DNA of 64,000 nt from Priestia aryabhattai. Its GTDB lineage: Bacteria > Bacillota > Bacilli > Bacillales > Bacillaceae_H. The DNA lies in contig NZ_JAMBOQ010000003.1 of assembly GCF_023715685.1 (NCBI RefSeq), forward strand, positions 806,001 through 870,000, in the 5' to 3' direction. Below are positions 54,274-64,000 of the stretch, one piece after another. The stretch's first letter is position 1. Every line of letters starts with the position of its first letter. The position numbers and the translations under genes are program-made. The notes below the pieces were generated by a model. The model ran no database searches. It saw only the letters and a program-made list of their open reading frames with translations, and was not told the DNA's origin.

Positions 54274-54414
54274 TAAGAGTTTTTTTGATTTCGTACTGTT
54301 GATAAACAGTATTATGTAAACAAAAAAACCATAGAATGTGTAGTAGAGAAATAAAAAAGAAAATTATATGTTATAATAATCATTAATATCCAAATAAAGG
54401 AACTTAATGTTGTT

Positions 54415-54606
54415 ATGAACCGTAAATTTAACTCTCTATTTATAGTCTATCCTGTTGTTTTATTTGTAGTACGTACTGGTTTTTCTATTTTGAAAAACAG
54501 CGCTGCGGAATCTATCTATGAGACGTTAGCTATACTTGCCATGTATTACTTTACAGTAAGTGTTTTCTATTCGATTGACCTGTATATGCAAAAGAAAAAT
54601 AGTTAA
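54415..54606 (+). CDS. Small two-helix membrane protein
   Basis: 63 residues, two hydrophobic helices (LFIVYPVVLFVVRTGFSI and YETLAILAMYYFTVSVFYSI). An AAAGGAAC site lies somewhat far (11 bases) from the ATG. No family recognised. Confidence 0.55.
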   Translation: MNRKFNSLFIVYPVVLFVVRTGFSILKNSAAESIYETLAILAMYYFTVSVFYSIDLYMQKKNS

Positions 54607-54719
54607 TAGATTAGAAAAAGGGATTTTGGTTCAAGTCACTATGAGTTATGATTAATTATTTGTGAAATGGAACTATATTGATTAGTAAATTTGAAATAAT
54701 AATAGAGAGGAATATACTA

Positions 54720-55019
54720 ATGCTTGGGGAACCATTTACGCTATTAAGGCCTATTTATTATCTGATAGCAGTTTTTTCAGTATGCAACTTTGTATATATA
54801 ATTTTCCTGAGAAATAAAGTCAAGGCAAGTAGTTATGTAGTCGTAAATCCTTTTTTCTTTCTAATAATTGCAGCAGCCTTATTGTTTCAAGAAGACATCA
54901 TTGTAGATGAATTTAATCGTTCAGGTGATTCTGTAACCGTTTATTTAACTATATTGTTAGGAGTTTTATTTATAGCTACTTTCATTTTTCAAAGAAAGAA
55001 AATGAAAGATAAAAATTGA
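54720..55019 (+). CDS. Small three-helix membrane protein
   Basis: 99 residues with three hydrophobic helices and a basic C-terminus (FQRKKMKDKN). ATG 54720 follows GAGAGG. Its stop TGA (55017-55019) overlaps the TTG start of the next gene (55016), indicating translational coupling with the DUF5412 gene. Function unknown. Confidence 0.65.
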   Translation: MLGEPFTLLRPIYYLIAVFSVCNFVYIIFLRNKVKASSYVVVNPFFFLIIAAALLFQEDIIVDEFNRSGDSVTVYLTILLGVLFIATFIFQRKKMKDKN

Positions 55020-55384
55020 AAAAAGTATATATAATCATTTTTGCTGCAGTAGCATCGTGTTTAATTATCGGTTTTACTATATGACAACTATTTTTTAACC
55101 CGCAGCATTTACCTTCCGGTGACTATATTTCGCAGAGTACTTCCTCCAATGGAAACTACACGGTGAAAATATATCAATCAAACGGAGGAGCGACGACGGG
55201 CTTTGCTATAAAAGGAGAAGTTACATACAATAACAAAACCTTTAATAAAACTAAAAACATTTATTGGAATTATCCTCAGGAAAAGGCCTCAGTAAAGTGG
55301 GTTAACCATGATACGATCAACATTAGCGGTCACATATTAAATGTCAAAAAAGATACGTTTGATTTTAGATATGAGGATGAATAG
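55016..55384 (+). pseudogene. DUF5412-type gene with an in-frame TGA
   Basis: A continuous 122-codon frame: TTG start, one membrane helix (VYIIIFAAVASCLIIGFTI), then a TGA at 55082-55084 (codon 23), then QLFFNPQHLPSGDYISQST, NGNYTVKIYQSNGGATTGF and KNIYWNYPQEKASVKWVN, the DUF5412 pattern. Everything after the TGA is conserved-looking, so the stop is probably a recent TGG-to-TGA change. It follows the membrane gene with a one-base offset. Confidence 0.75.
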
Positions 55385-55405
55385 AAAAGGGTAAATAACT
55401 GATAA

Positions 55406-55446
55406 AACATAAAAGTCTTTTTTAAAGAACTTTTATGTTTTTTATT
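55406..55446 (+). terminator. Intrinsic terminator
   Basis: AAACATAAAAGT pairs with ACTTTTATGTTT, then TTTTATTTT. Confidence 0.8.
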
Positions 55447-55642
55447 TTCGCTAACATGTTTATGATCACCTGCTTTTTTAAAGTTTTTGTTTATTCTCTA
55501 TCTTTACCACACAGTAAACTATAATTTGATGAGAATTTCATTTTACTATGTGATAAAAAAACAATAGAAGTTTAATCTTGGCTATAATGAGTCCTATATA
55601 GCTTTAACGTTTAATAAATAGAACTAAGGAAGTGAGAGAAAC

Positions 55643-56239
55643 ATGGAAAATAGTGTTTTTGAAAGAATTGCAAAAAGGTATGATTCGGAAGAACGGATTG
55701 AATTAGCTAAAATTATCGTGAAGGAAGTAAGAACAGAATTATCAAAAAGTGAATCAAAATCTTTAATAGACTATGGGAGCGGTACAGGCTTAGTTAGCTT
55801 AGAGTTATCGGATTTAGTTGACTCTGTTTTGTTGGTTGATTCATCTCAACAAATGCTGGAGGTAGCGAAAGCTAAAATTTCTCACAAAGGAATCACGAAC
55901 TCAAAAGTCCTTTGTTCAGATTTCACTGAAGAAACTCCTGAACTCAAGGCAGATATAGTTTTAATGTCATTAGTCCTCCTTCATATCCCAAATACTAAAA
56001 AAATCTTACAAGAATTATTTAATATTTTAAATGATAACGGGAAGCTAATTATTGTTGATTTTGATAAAAATCTTAGCATTAGTCATCCGAAAGTTCAGAA
56101 TGGTTTTTTACATAATGAACTGAAAGAACTATTAGCTGAAGTTGGGTTTAAATCAATAAAAATAAAGACCTTCCATCATGGTCATAAAATCTTTATGAAT
56201 CAAGATGCTTCTATGTTTATTTCTAGCGGTATAAAGTAA
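55643..56239 (+). CDS. Class I SAM-dependent methyltransferase
   Basis: 198 residues. Motif I DYGSGTGLVSLEL (about 43-55), the acidic end of strand 2 LLVDSSQQML, motif II-like DIVLMSLVLLHI, and GKLIIVDFDKN are the standard methyltransferase core. The substrate is unknown. A GGAAGTGAGAG site precedes the ATG. It stands alone. Confidence 0.9.
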   Translation: MENSVFERIAKRYDSEERIELAKIIVKEVRTELSKSESKSLIDYGSGTGLVSLELSDLVDSVLLVDSSQQMLEVAKAKISHKGITNSKVLCSDFTEETPELKADIVLMSLVLLHIPNTKKILQELFNILNDNGKLIIVDFDKNLSISHPKVQNGFLHNELKELLAEVGFKSIKIKTFHHGHKIFMNQDASMFISSGIK

Positions 56240-56385
56240 TTCTTCAATATAGGAGCCTGTAATTTTATAGAATTTATGATTGGGTGAAAGACTTAACAAT
56301 TTAGAGAATAAGAGCATTTTGGGAATTATGTTATTGATAATAAAGGTTCCGTTAGAGCTAATGTATGTATTAATTCAATAAACAT

Positions 56386-56417
56386 TAAAAAAGATCTTCC
56401 ATTGAAGGTTCTTTTTT
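56386..56417 (+). terminator. Intrinsic terminator
   Basis: AAAAAAGATCTTCC pairs with GAAGGTTCTTTTTT around ATT. Confidence 0.8.
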
Positions 56418-56452
56418 ACGTTTATTTAACATCCAGCATGTTAAATAAACGT
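56418..56452. repeat. Perfect inverted repeat, 15-bp arms
   Basis: ACGTTTATTTAACAT (56418-56432), spacer CCAGC, and the exact complement (56438-56452). It has no T run after it, so it is more like a protein-binding or recombination site than a terminator. Confidence 0.75.
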
Positions 56453-56558
56453 TTATATCCTATACAAGAATAGAATTACGATGACCTTTAAGTTTAAATC
56501 CTTTAATTACCATCTTAACAATAATATGTTATAATGTTTTAAAAATGGTGGTGTGACA

Positions 56559-56774
56559 ATGAGCGAAAATAAAGAAGCACCTGAAAAAAGAAGAGAGAGG
56601 CTGAAACAAGAAGAGTTAAATAAAAATCCAGCGGGGAATATTAATGATGCATTTAACAGAAATGAAGCCGGAAACCTATCTGGTTTAGCAGGCAGCTTAG
56701 GATGGAAGGGGCTAGGTATACTTATTGCTATAATAATTATAGGTTTTATCGTTGCGTCATTATTTTTGAAATAA
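56559..56774 (+). CDS. DUF6366 family small membrane protein
   Basis: 71 residues: a charged N-terminus (ENKEAPEKRRERLKQEELNKNPAGNINDAFNR), a glycine-rich linker, and a C-terminal helix (GILIAIIIIGFIVASLFLK). The pattern KRRERLKQEEL...NPAGN is that of DUF6366. The ATG at 56559 follows GGTGGTGTG. Function unknown. Confidence 0.8.
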   Translation: MSENKEAPEKRRERLKQEELNKNPAGNINDAFNRNEAGNLSGLAGSLGWKGLGILIAIIIIGFIVASLFLK

Positions 56775-56812
56775 TATCAGGTTTATAAATTAAAAGTACT
56801 GGAGGCGCTATT

Positions 56813-57052
56813 TTGAAAAGTTATGTAGTGTTTATTAGTAGTTTTATAGTGTTAATGTTTGCTTTTCAAATTCTTTCCGGGCTATTTCTTACGCTTACAT
56901 ATGTACCTGAGCCTTCACAGCATTTGAGTAGCTCAACGGTCAGTATTTTCTCTTTTAATTATCCATTTTTTAGTTCTACTATAACAGCGACTTTTTCATT
57001 TATTATTTCAAAAAAATATGTAAAATTAAAAAGAGCACCTATAAATAAGTAG
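56813..57052 (+). CDS. Small two-helix membrane protein
   Basis: 79 residues, helices at FISSFIVLMFAFQILSGLFL and FFSSTITATFSFIIS, basic tail. TTG start after GGAGGCGC. A terminator overlaps its last codons. Follows the DUF6366 gene by 38 bases, probably one operon. Confidence 0.65.
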   Translation: MKSYVVFISSFIVLMFAFQILSGLFLTLTYVPEPSQHLSSSTVSIFSFNYPFFSSTITATFSFIISKKYVKLKRAPINK

Positions 57053-57065
57053 GTGCTTTTCTGTG
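57028..57065 (+). terminator. Intrinsic terminator overlapping the gene end
   Basis: AAAAAGAGCACCTA pairs with TAGGTGCTTTTCT. Confidence 0.8.
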
Positions 57066-57160
57066 CTGAGAACAGTGATTACTGTTTTTAATAGTTTTTT
57101 CCTTTTTATGGTAGTATATATAGATGCGTATTCAGTACTTTTGAAAGAGGGAGATAATTA

Positions 57161-57832
57161 ATGTTGCAATCACTGATTTTTGATATGGATGGAACGCTGT
57201 TTCAAACAGATAAAATTTTAGAATTATCACTTGATGATACCTTTAACCATTTGCGTACACTCAATCAATGGGACGCTGGCACTCCTATTGATAAGTATCG
57301 TGAAATCATGGGTGTACCGTTACCCAAAGTATGGGAAGCTTTATTACCTGATCATTCAGATGAAATAAGAAAGTATGCGGATGACTATTTTTTGAAAAGC
57401 TTAGTTGATAATATAAGAAAAGGGAAAGGTGCTTTATATCCTAATGTAAAAGAGGTTTTTAGCTATTTAAAAGAAAATAATTGTTCCATTTACATAGCAA
57501 GTAACGGTTTAAAAGAGTATTTAAAAGCGATTGTAGACCATTACGATTTGAATAAGTGGGTGACAGAGACATTTAGTATCCAACAAATTCAAACTCTCGA
57601 TAAAGGAGATTTAGTCCACACGATTATAAAGAAATACGATATCAAACATGCAGCCGTAGTAGGAGACCGCCTATCTGATATAAATGCTGCAAAAGATAAT
57701 AGTTTAATGGCAGTGGGGTGCAATTTTGATTTTGCTCAGGAAGCTGAGCTTGCGCAGGCTGATGTGGTAATAGATGATTTAATGGAGCTAAAAAACATTG
57801 TATCTAAAAGAAATAATAGTTTGTCAGTCTAA
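57161..57832 (+). CDS. HAD-superfamily hydrolase
   Basis: 223 residues. Motif I FDMDGTLFQTD (nucleophile D8), motif II IYIASNG, motif III lysine in LDKGD, and motif IV VGDRLSDINAAKDN are all present. The alpha-helical cap between motifs I and II is of the phosphoglycolate-phosphatase/beta-phosphoglucomutase type. The substrate is probably a small phosphate ester. GAAAGAGGGAG precedes the ATG. The acetyltransferase gene follows after 84 bases. Confidence 0.92.
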   Translation: MLQSLIFDMDGTLFQTDKILELSLDDTFNHLRTLNQWDAGTPIDKYREIMGVPLPKVWEALLPDHSDEIRKYADDYFLKSLVDNIRKGKGALYPNVKEVFSYLKENNCSIYIASNGLKEYLKAIVDHYDLNKWVTETFSIQQIQTLDKGDLVHTIIKKYDIKHAAVVGDRLSDINAAKDNSLMAVGCNFDFAQEAELAQADVVIDDLMELKNIVSKRNNSLSV

Positions 57833-57916
57833 TAGATCCTTAAATATCATCCTAAAGCAAAAAATATTTATTGATCTTCACTATTTGTTGAATTCCTAAA
57901 AAAGGAGAATAATTTA

Positions 57917-58420
57917 ATGTTGAACATCCGTATAGCTCATCCAGAAGATGCCGAAAAAATTGTTGCCATAAAAAAAGATATAGTTATGAAAAATGATTGT
58001 CTTCTTCGATTACCTGAGGATAAACAAGAAACAGCAGATGAATATCGAAAAAAAATGCAAAAGAAAAAAGATAATGGTGGATTAACATTAGTTATAGAAT
58101 GGAAGGATGAAGTTATTGGATTCCTTTCTTTTTCCAGATCTTCTTATAAGCGTTTGTATCATACTGGTTCGTTTGGTATTAGTGTGAAGCCGGAATGTTC
58201 GAACTTGGGTGCTGGAACTAAGTTACTATCTTATTTAATAAAATGGGCAAAGGAGCAAGAGGGGTTAGAAAAGATAAACTTGGATGTATTCTCAAACAAT
58301 AAACCAGCTATCCACTTATATCAAAAATTAGGGTTTAGAGAAGAAGGGAAACAAGTAAACCAGATTAAATTAAAAGATGGTTCCTACGCTGATATAACCT
58401 TTATGTCGTTGTCTTTATAA
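57917..58420 (+). CDS. GNAT family N-acetyltransferase
   Basis: 167 residues. The acetyl-CoA loop is SVKPECSNLGAGTKLLSYLI, followed by INLDVFSNNKPAIHLYQKLGF, typical of RimI/YhhY-like acetyltransferases. AAAGGAG lies upstream. The acceptor is unknown. Ends at a strong terminator shared with the convergent DJ-1 gene. Confidence 0.9.
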   Translation: MLNIRIAHPEDAEKIVAIKKDIVMKNDCLLRLPEDKQETADEYRKKMQKKKDNGGLTLVIEWKDEVIGFLSFSRSSYKRLYHTGSFGISVKPECSNLGAGTKLLSYLIKWAKEQEGLEKINLDVFSNNKPAIHLYQKLGFREEGKQVNQIKLKDGSYADITFMSLSL

Positions 58421-58467
58421 ATTTCTCGATAAAATTCTTCGTATTAACTGATTTTGTACATGATAAG

Positions 58468-58513
58468 CAAAAGGATGGACCTTTATAAAAGCTTTAAAGG
58501 TCTATCCTTTTAA
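58468..58513. terminator. Bidirectional terminator
   Basis: AAAAGGATGGACCTTTA pairs with TTTAAAGGTCTATCCTTTT. Confidence 0.85.
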
Positions 58514-58514
58514 T

Positions 58515-59093
58515 TTACGTTACAATATTATTTTTATAGTAAGGGTAATCCATTTGTTTTTGAATCTTCGCTACAGTTTCTGCTCCCTCGATTAACCCAC
58601 ATATGTATAGACCTAAATCTACTGAAGTGGAAACTCCACCGCCCGTAATAATACCATCATCGTGAACAATCCGTTCTTGCTCTACTTTATTTGTATATTG
58701 CTGCAATAAATTGAATGCATTCGGATGAGTGGTAGCTTTTTTGTTTGCTAAAAAACCAGCCGCTCCAAGTAAAAGCGAGCCTGTACATACGGACACTTTG
58801 TACGTCACATCTTTTGCAGTTTGTAACCAATCAATAAATTCTGCATTATATTGTAAAGTCCTAGTCCCCATTCCGCCTGGCACGAAAATTAAATCGTATT
58901 CTGATAGATGGGGTGAAACTTTATTTACTTTAAACGTAATGCCTCGGTCATCATTTATCTCCTCAGTTAGCGCGCATAAATCCCATGTTACAGCATCTTT
59001 GAACCCGAGCGTTTTTAATCTTGTAACTCCATCGTAAAACCCTATAAAATCTAACGCTGTTAATTGATCAAAAAGAATAAAGCCAATTTTCAT
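58515..59093 (-). CDS. DJ-1/PfpI family protein (isonitrile hydratase/AraC-N-like branch)
   Basis: 192 residues. FVPGGMGTR and the nucleophile elbow VSVCTGSLLLGAAG (C103) place it in the DJ-1/PfpI superfamily, in the branch with isonitrile hydratases and the sensor domain of some AraC regulators. There is no DNA-binding domain. I prefer ATG 59093, nine bases after GGAAGGTG; GTG 59105 lies inside that site. The reaction is unknown. Confidence 0.88.
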   Translation of the reverse strand: MKIGFILFDQLTALDFIGFYDGVTRLKTLGFKDAVTWDLCALTEEINDDRGITFKVNKVSPHLSEYDLIFVPGGMGTRTLQYNAEFIDWLQTAKDVTYKVSVCTGSLLLGAAGFLANKKATTHPNAFNLLQQYTNKVEQERIVHDDGIITGGGVSTSVDLGLYICGLIEGAETVAKIQKQMDYPYYKNNIVT

Positions 59094-59321
59094 ATTAGGT
59101 GACACCTTCCTTACTATAGCTGATCATGTAATTTAATTCTCTATTAATTTTTGAATCTCCTTTTATTTGCCCTATATTTGTAATACAAACTTGTGATGAT
59201 TCTGAGGTTGCTTATTATGTGAGTTGAATTCATATGCTACTTTTTGAATCTCATTTTACGTTATGCATTACATTAATTTTACAATAAATAAATGTTTGTA
59301 AATTTAAATAATTTGTGATAA

Positions 59322-59327
59322 TATAAT
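59322..59327 (+). promoter_or_regulatory. Probable -10 box of the bgl operon
   Basis: TATAAT, eleven bases before the end of the cre; no good -35 box at 17 bases was found, so the promoter is tentative. Confidence 0.45.
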
Positions 59328-59330
59328 AAC

Positions 59331-59344
59331 TGTAAACGGTTTCT
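59331..59344. promoter_or_regulatory. cre box of the bgl operon
   Basis: TGTAAACGGTTTCT, a good match to the CcpA-site consensus, overlapping the expected transcription start. Indicates glucose repression. Confidence 0.75.
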
Positions 59345-59367
59345 TATCGTGTTAATTAAATAAAATT

Positions 59368-59390
59368 GGCGTGTTACTGGTAAAGCAGGC

Positions 59391-59396
<6 letters not shown>
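59368..59396 (+). promoter_or_regulatory. Ribonucleic antiterminator (RAT) for LicT
   Basis: GGCGTGTTACTGGTAAAGCA followed by GGCAAGACC, the conserved BglG/LicT-type RAT (B. subtilis bglP: GGATTGTTACTG...GGCAGGCAAAACC). Its last bases are also the left arm of the terminator at 59391. Confidence 0.9.
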
Positions 59397-61401
<2,005 letters not shown>

Positions 61402-61426
61402 GGCTTATTAAATATATAGGAGGTAA

Positions 61427-62845
<1,419 letters not shown>

Positions 62846-62871
62846 TTATATAAAGATAAAGTGGTGAAGAA

Positions 62872-63711
62872 ATGAGAGTCATTAAAATACTTAACAATAG
62901 CCTGATTTTATCAGAAGATGAAAATCAGCATGAGATCATAGTAATGGGCAAAGGAATTGGCTTTAAAAGTAAAACTGGTGAATTAATCGACCCTACCAGC
63001 GTGGAAAAAGTGTTTGTTCCACTCAATAGTTTTGATACAAAAGAGTATATCCGTATTCTTGAGAACATGCCAAAACAGCATTTAAATGCAATCAATCAAG
63101 CCTTATTCAGCGTGAAGCATGAATTAGATGGCTACTTAAACGATCGAACGTTTATCATGTTGATGGATCATATTGCCTTTGCTATTGAACGTTTTCAAAA
63201 AGGCATTACATTGCAAAACAAACTTTTATGGGAAGTCCGAAAGTTTTATCCGAAAGAATACGAAATAGGACTTCGCATTCTCAAGAAATTGAACGGGCTG
63301 CTTGGTCTCGAAATGCCGGATGAAGAAGCTGGAAATATTGCCTTTCATTTGGTAAACGCCCAGTCTGACAAACAGAATATGGAAGATACTATGATCTCTA
63401 TTAAATTGTTGAAAGATATTTTAAACCTCGTTCAATACCAATTGAAGATTAGAATGGACAGCAACTCCATGCGCTATGCAAGGTTTGTTACACATCTTCA
63501 ATACTTTATCCAACGGCTGCTTGATGATACACAACTTAAAACAAAGGACTCATTCATCTATACGCAAACGAAAAATGCATATAATGAGGAGTATACCTGT
63601 GTAGAATCTATCCGTAGCTATGTAAGAAATGTGATGCATCTTGATATCACAGATGAAGAAGTTCTCTATTTAATGATTCATCTTATTCGAATGGCCAATT
63701 CAGAAGAATAA
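62872..63711 (+). CDS. licT: LicT/BglG-family transcriptional antiterminator
   Basis: A 279-residue RNA-binding regulator. The CAT domain (about 1-56: MRVIKILNNSLILSEDENQHEIIVMGKGIGFK) binds the RAT. PRD1 (about 65-170, with the DHIAFAIER histidine) and PRD2 (about 171-279, with H in VTHLQYF and NEEY) are phosphorylated by HPr and the PTS permease. It is encoded last in the operon whose leader it should control, giving positive feedback. GTGGTGAAG precedes the ATG. Confidence 0.95.
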   Translation: MRVIKILNNSLILSEDENQHEIIVMGKGIGFKSKTGELIDPTSVEKVFVPLNSFDTKEYIRILENMPKQHLNAINQALFSVKHELDGYLNDRTFIMLMDHIAFAIERFQKGITLQNKLLWEVRKFYPKEYEIGLRILKKLNGLLGLEMPDEEAGNIAFHLVNAQSDKQNMEDTMISIKLLKDILNLVQYQLKIRMDSNSMRYARFVTHLQYFIQRLLDDTQLKTKDSFIYTQTKNAYNEEYTCVESIRSYVRNVMHLDITDEEVLYLMIHLIRMANSEE

Positions 63712-63822
63712 GGTGCTGTTAAAATCATGATCTACTATGCTTTATTATTGAAACTTAAGATGAGTTAAAAATAAAGTACCAATATTTTTTGATATCGTAA
63801 CCAAATATGAGATATAACGTTA

Positions 63823-63862
63823 GCACCCTCTATGCTTTCAAAGCATAGAGGGTACTTTTTTG
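63823..63862 (+). terminator. Intrinsic terminator of the bgl operon
   Basis: ACCCTCTATGCTTT pairs with AAAGCATAGAGGGT, then CTTTTTTG. Confidence 0.9.
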
Positions 63863-64000
63863 TTTTTGGGGAGTAAATAATTAACGGTTTTCCTGCAATT
63901 CTACAATGTTTACATAATCTTTTCTTGTCATTAATAAATGGTTTACAATACTTAGCTATGCTTAGATTAAGATTTCTGAAAAAAATTGATAAGAAGGGAG
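63863..64000 (+). other. Upstream region of the next gene
   Basis: AT-rich sequence with TTTACA-type boxes; the window ends in AAGAAGGGAG, an evident ribosome binding site for a gene starting just beyond 64000. Confidence 0.6.

Larger units (their letters stand above)
56240..56558. other. Intergenic region with terminator and large inverted repeat
   Basis: 319 bases holding a terminator (56386-56417) directly joined to a perfect 35-bp inverted repeat (56418-56452), then the upstream region of the DUF6366 gene. No gene seen. Confidence 0.6.

Noticed and set aside
63909..63947. Repeated TTTACA/TTGTCA boxes as PhoP sites
   Set aside because: Spacing of 16-17 bases does not fit the roughly 11-base PhoP box period.

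Overview
This window looks like chromosome of a spore-forming low-GC Bacillaceae, most probably the Priestia (Bacillus) megaterium group. The evidence is an alpha/beta-type small acid-soluble spore protein, strong Bacillus-type ribosome binding sites, a sigma-B-like promoter, and a levansucrase whose catalytic residues fall at D95, D257 and E352, the numbering known for B. megaterium SacB. No rRNA, tRNA, CRISPR array, insertion sequence or prophage module was seen.

Layout. (a) 0-14.5 kb: housekeeping and stress genes. These include a TetR regulator with its operator, a small monooxygenase, aldehyde dehydrogenase, an MBL hydrolase, LysE and APC transporters, an extra RNase J paralogue, several tiny hydrophilic (possibly spore) proteins, an orphan ImmA-like protease, a KGG-repeat stress protein, a ZIP transporter, an AlaP-type permease and an SASP. 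(b) 14.5-30 kb: a sucrose/levan locus with a LacI-type repressor, a deletion scar joining the start of a sucrose permease gene to the end of a GH32 gene, selO, sacB, levR and the levDEFG-sacC operon. The operon has a textbook sigma-54 promoter and an upstream inverted repeat. (c) 30-38 kb: sulfur/amino-acid uptake. Cystine-type permeases and a binding protein lie divergent from a MetQ-MetNI-MetQ-flavin monooxygenase operon. (d) 38-45.5 kb: methionine aminopeptidase, YbaK-type deacylase, aldo/keto reductase, and hutH behind an attenuator-like leader followed by a hutU/hutG deletion scar, then a nucleoside hydrolase. (e) 46-59 kb: accessory genes, including MFS transporters (one broken), MarR/YczE, paiA, ArsR, DJ-1 family proteins, and a run of small membrane or unknown proteins with one nonsense-broken DUF5412 gene. 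(f) 59-64 kb: a bglP-bglH-licT beta-glucoside operon with cre, RAT antiterminator and overlapping terminator.

How the genes fit together. Levansucrase makes levan outside the cell. LevR with sigma-54 should switch on the fructose PTS (LevDEFG) and the secreted levanase SacC when fructans or fructose are available. A shared AACCGGTT motif before the permease remnant, sacB and levR suggests that the LacI protein ties these promoters together even though the sucrose uptake and hydrolysis genes next to it are now deleted. cre-like boxes tie the locus and the bgl operon to carbon catabolite control.

The most striking features are the two independent internal operon deletions (sucrose and hut), two in-frame TGA-interrupted genes, the levanase whose catalytic domain is split by about 500 residues of inserted binding modules, and the LevR upstream element. 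I found no convincing wholly new defence or biosynthetic system. The least explained stretch is 53-57 kb.
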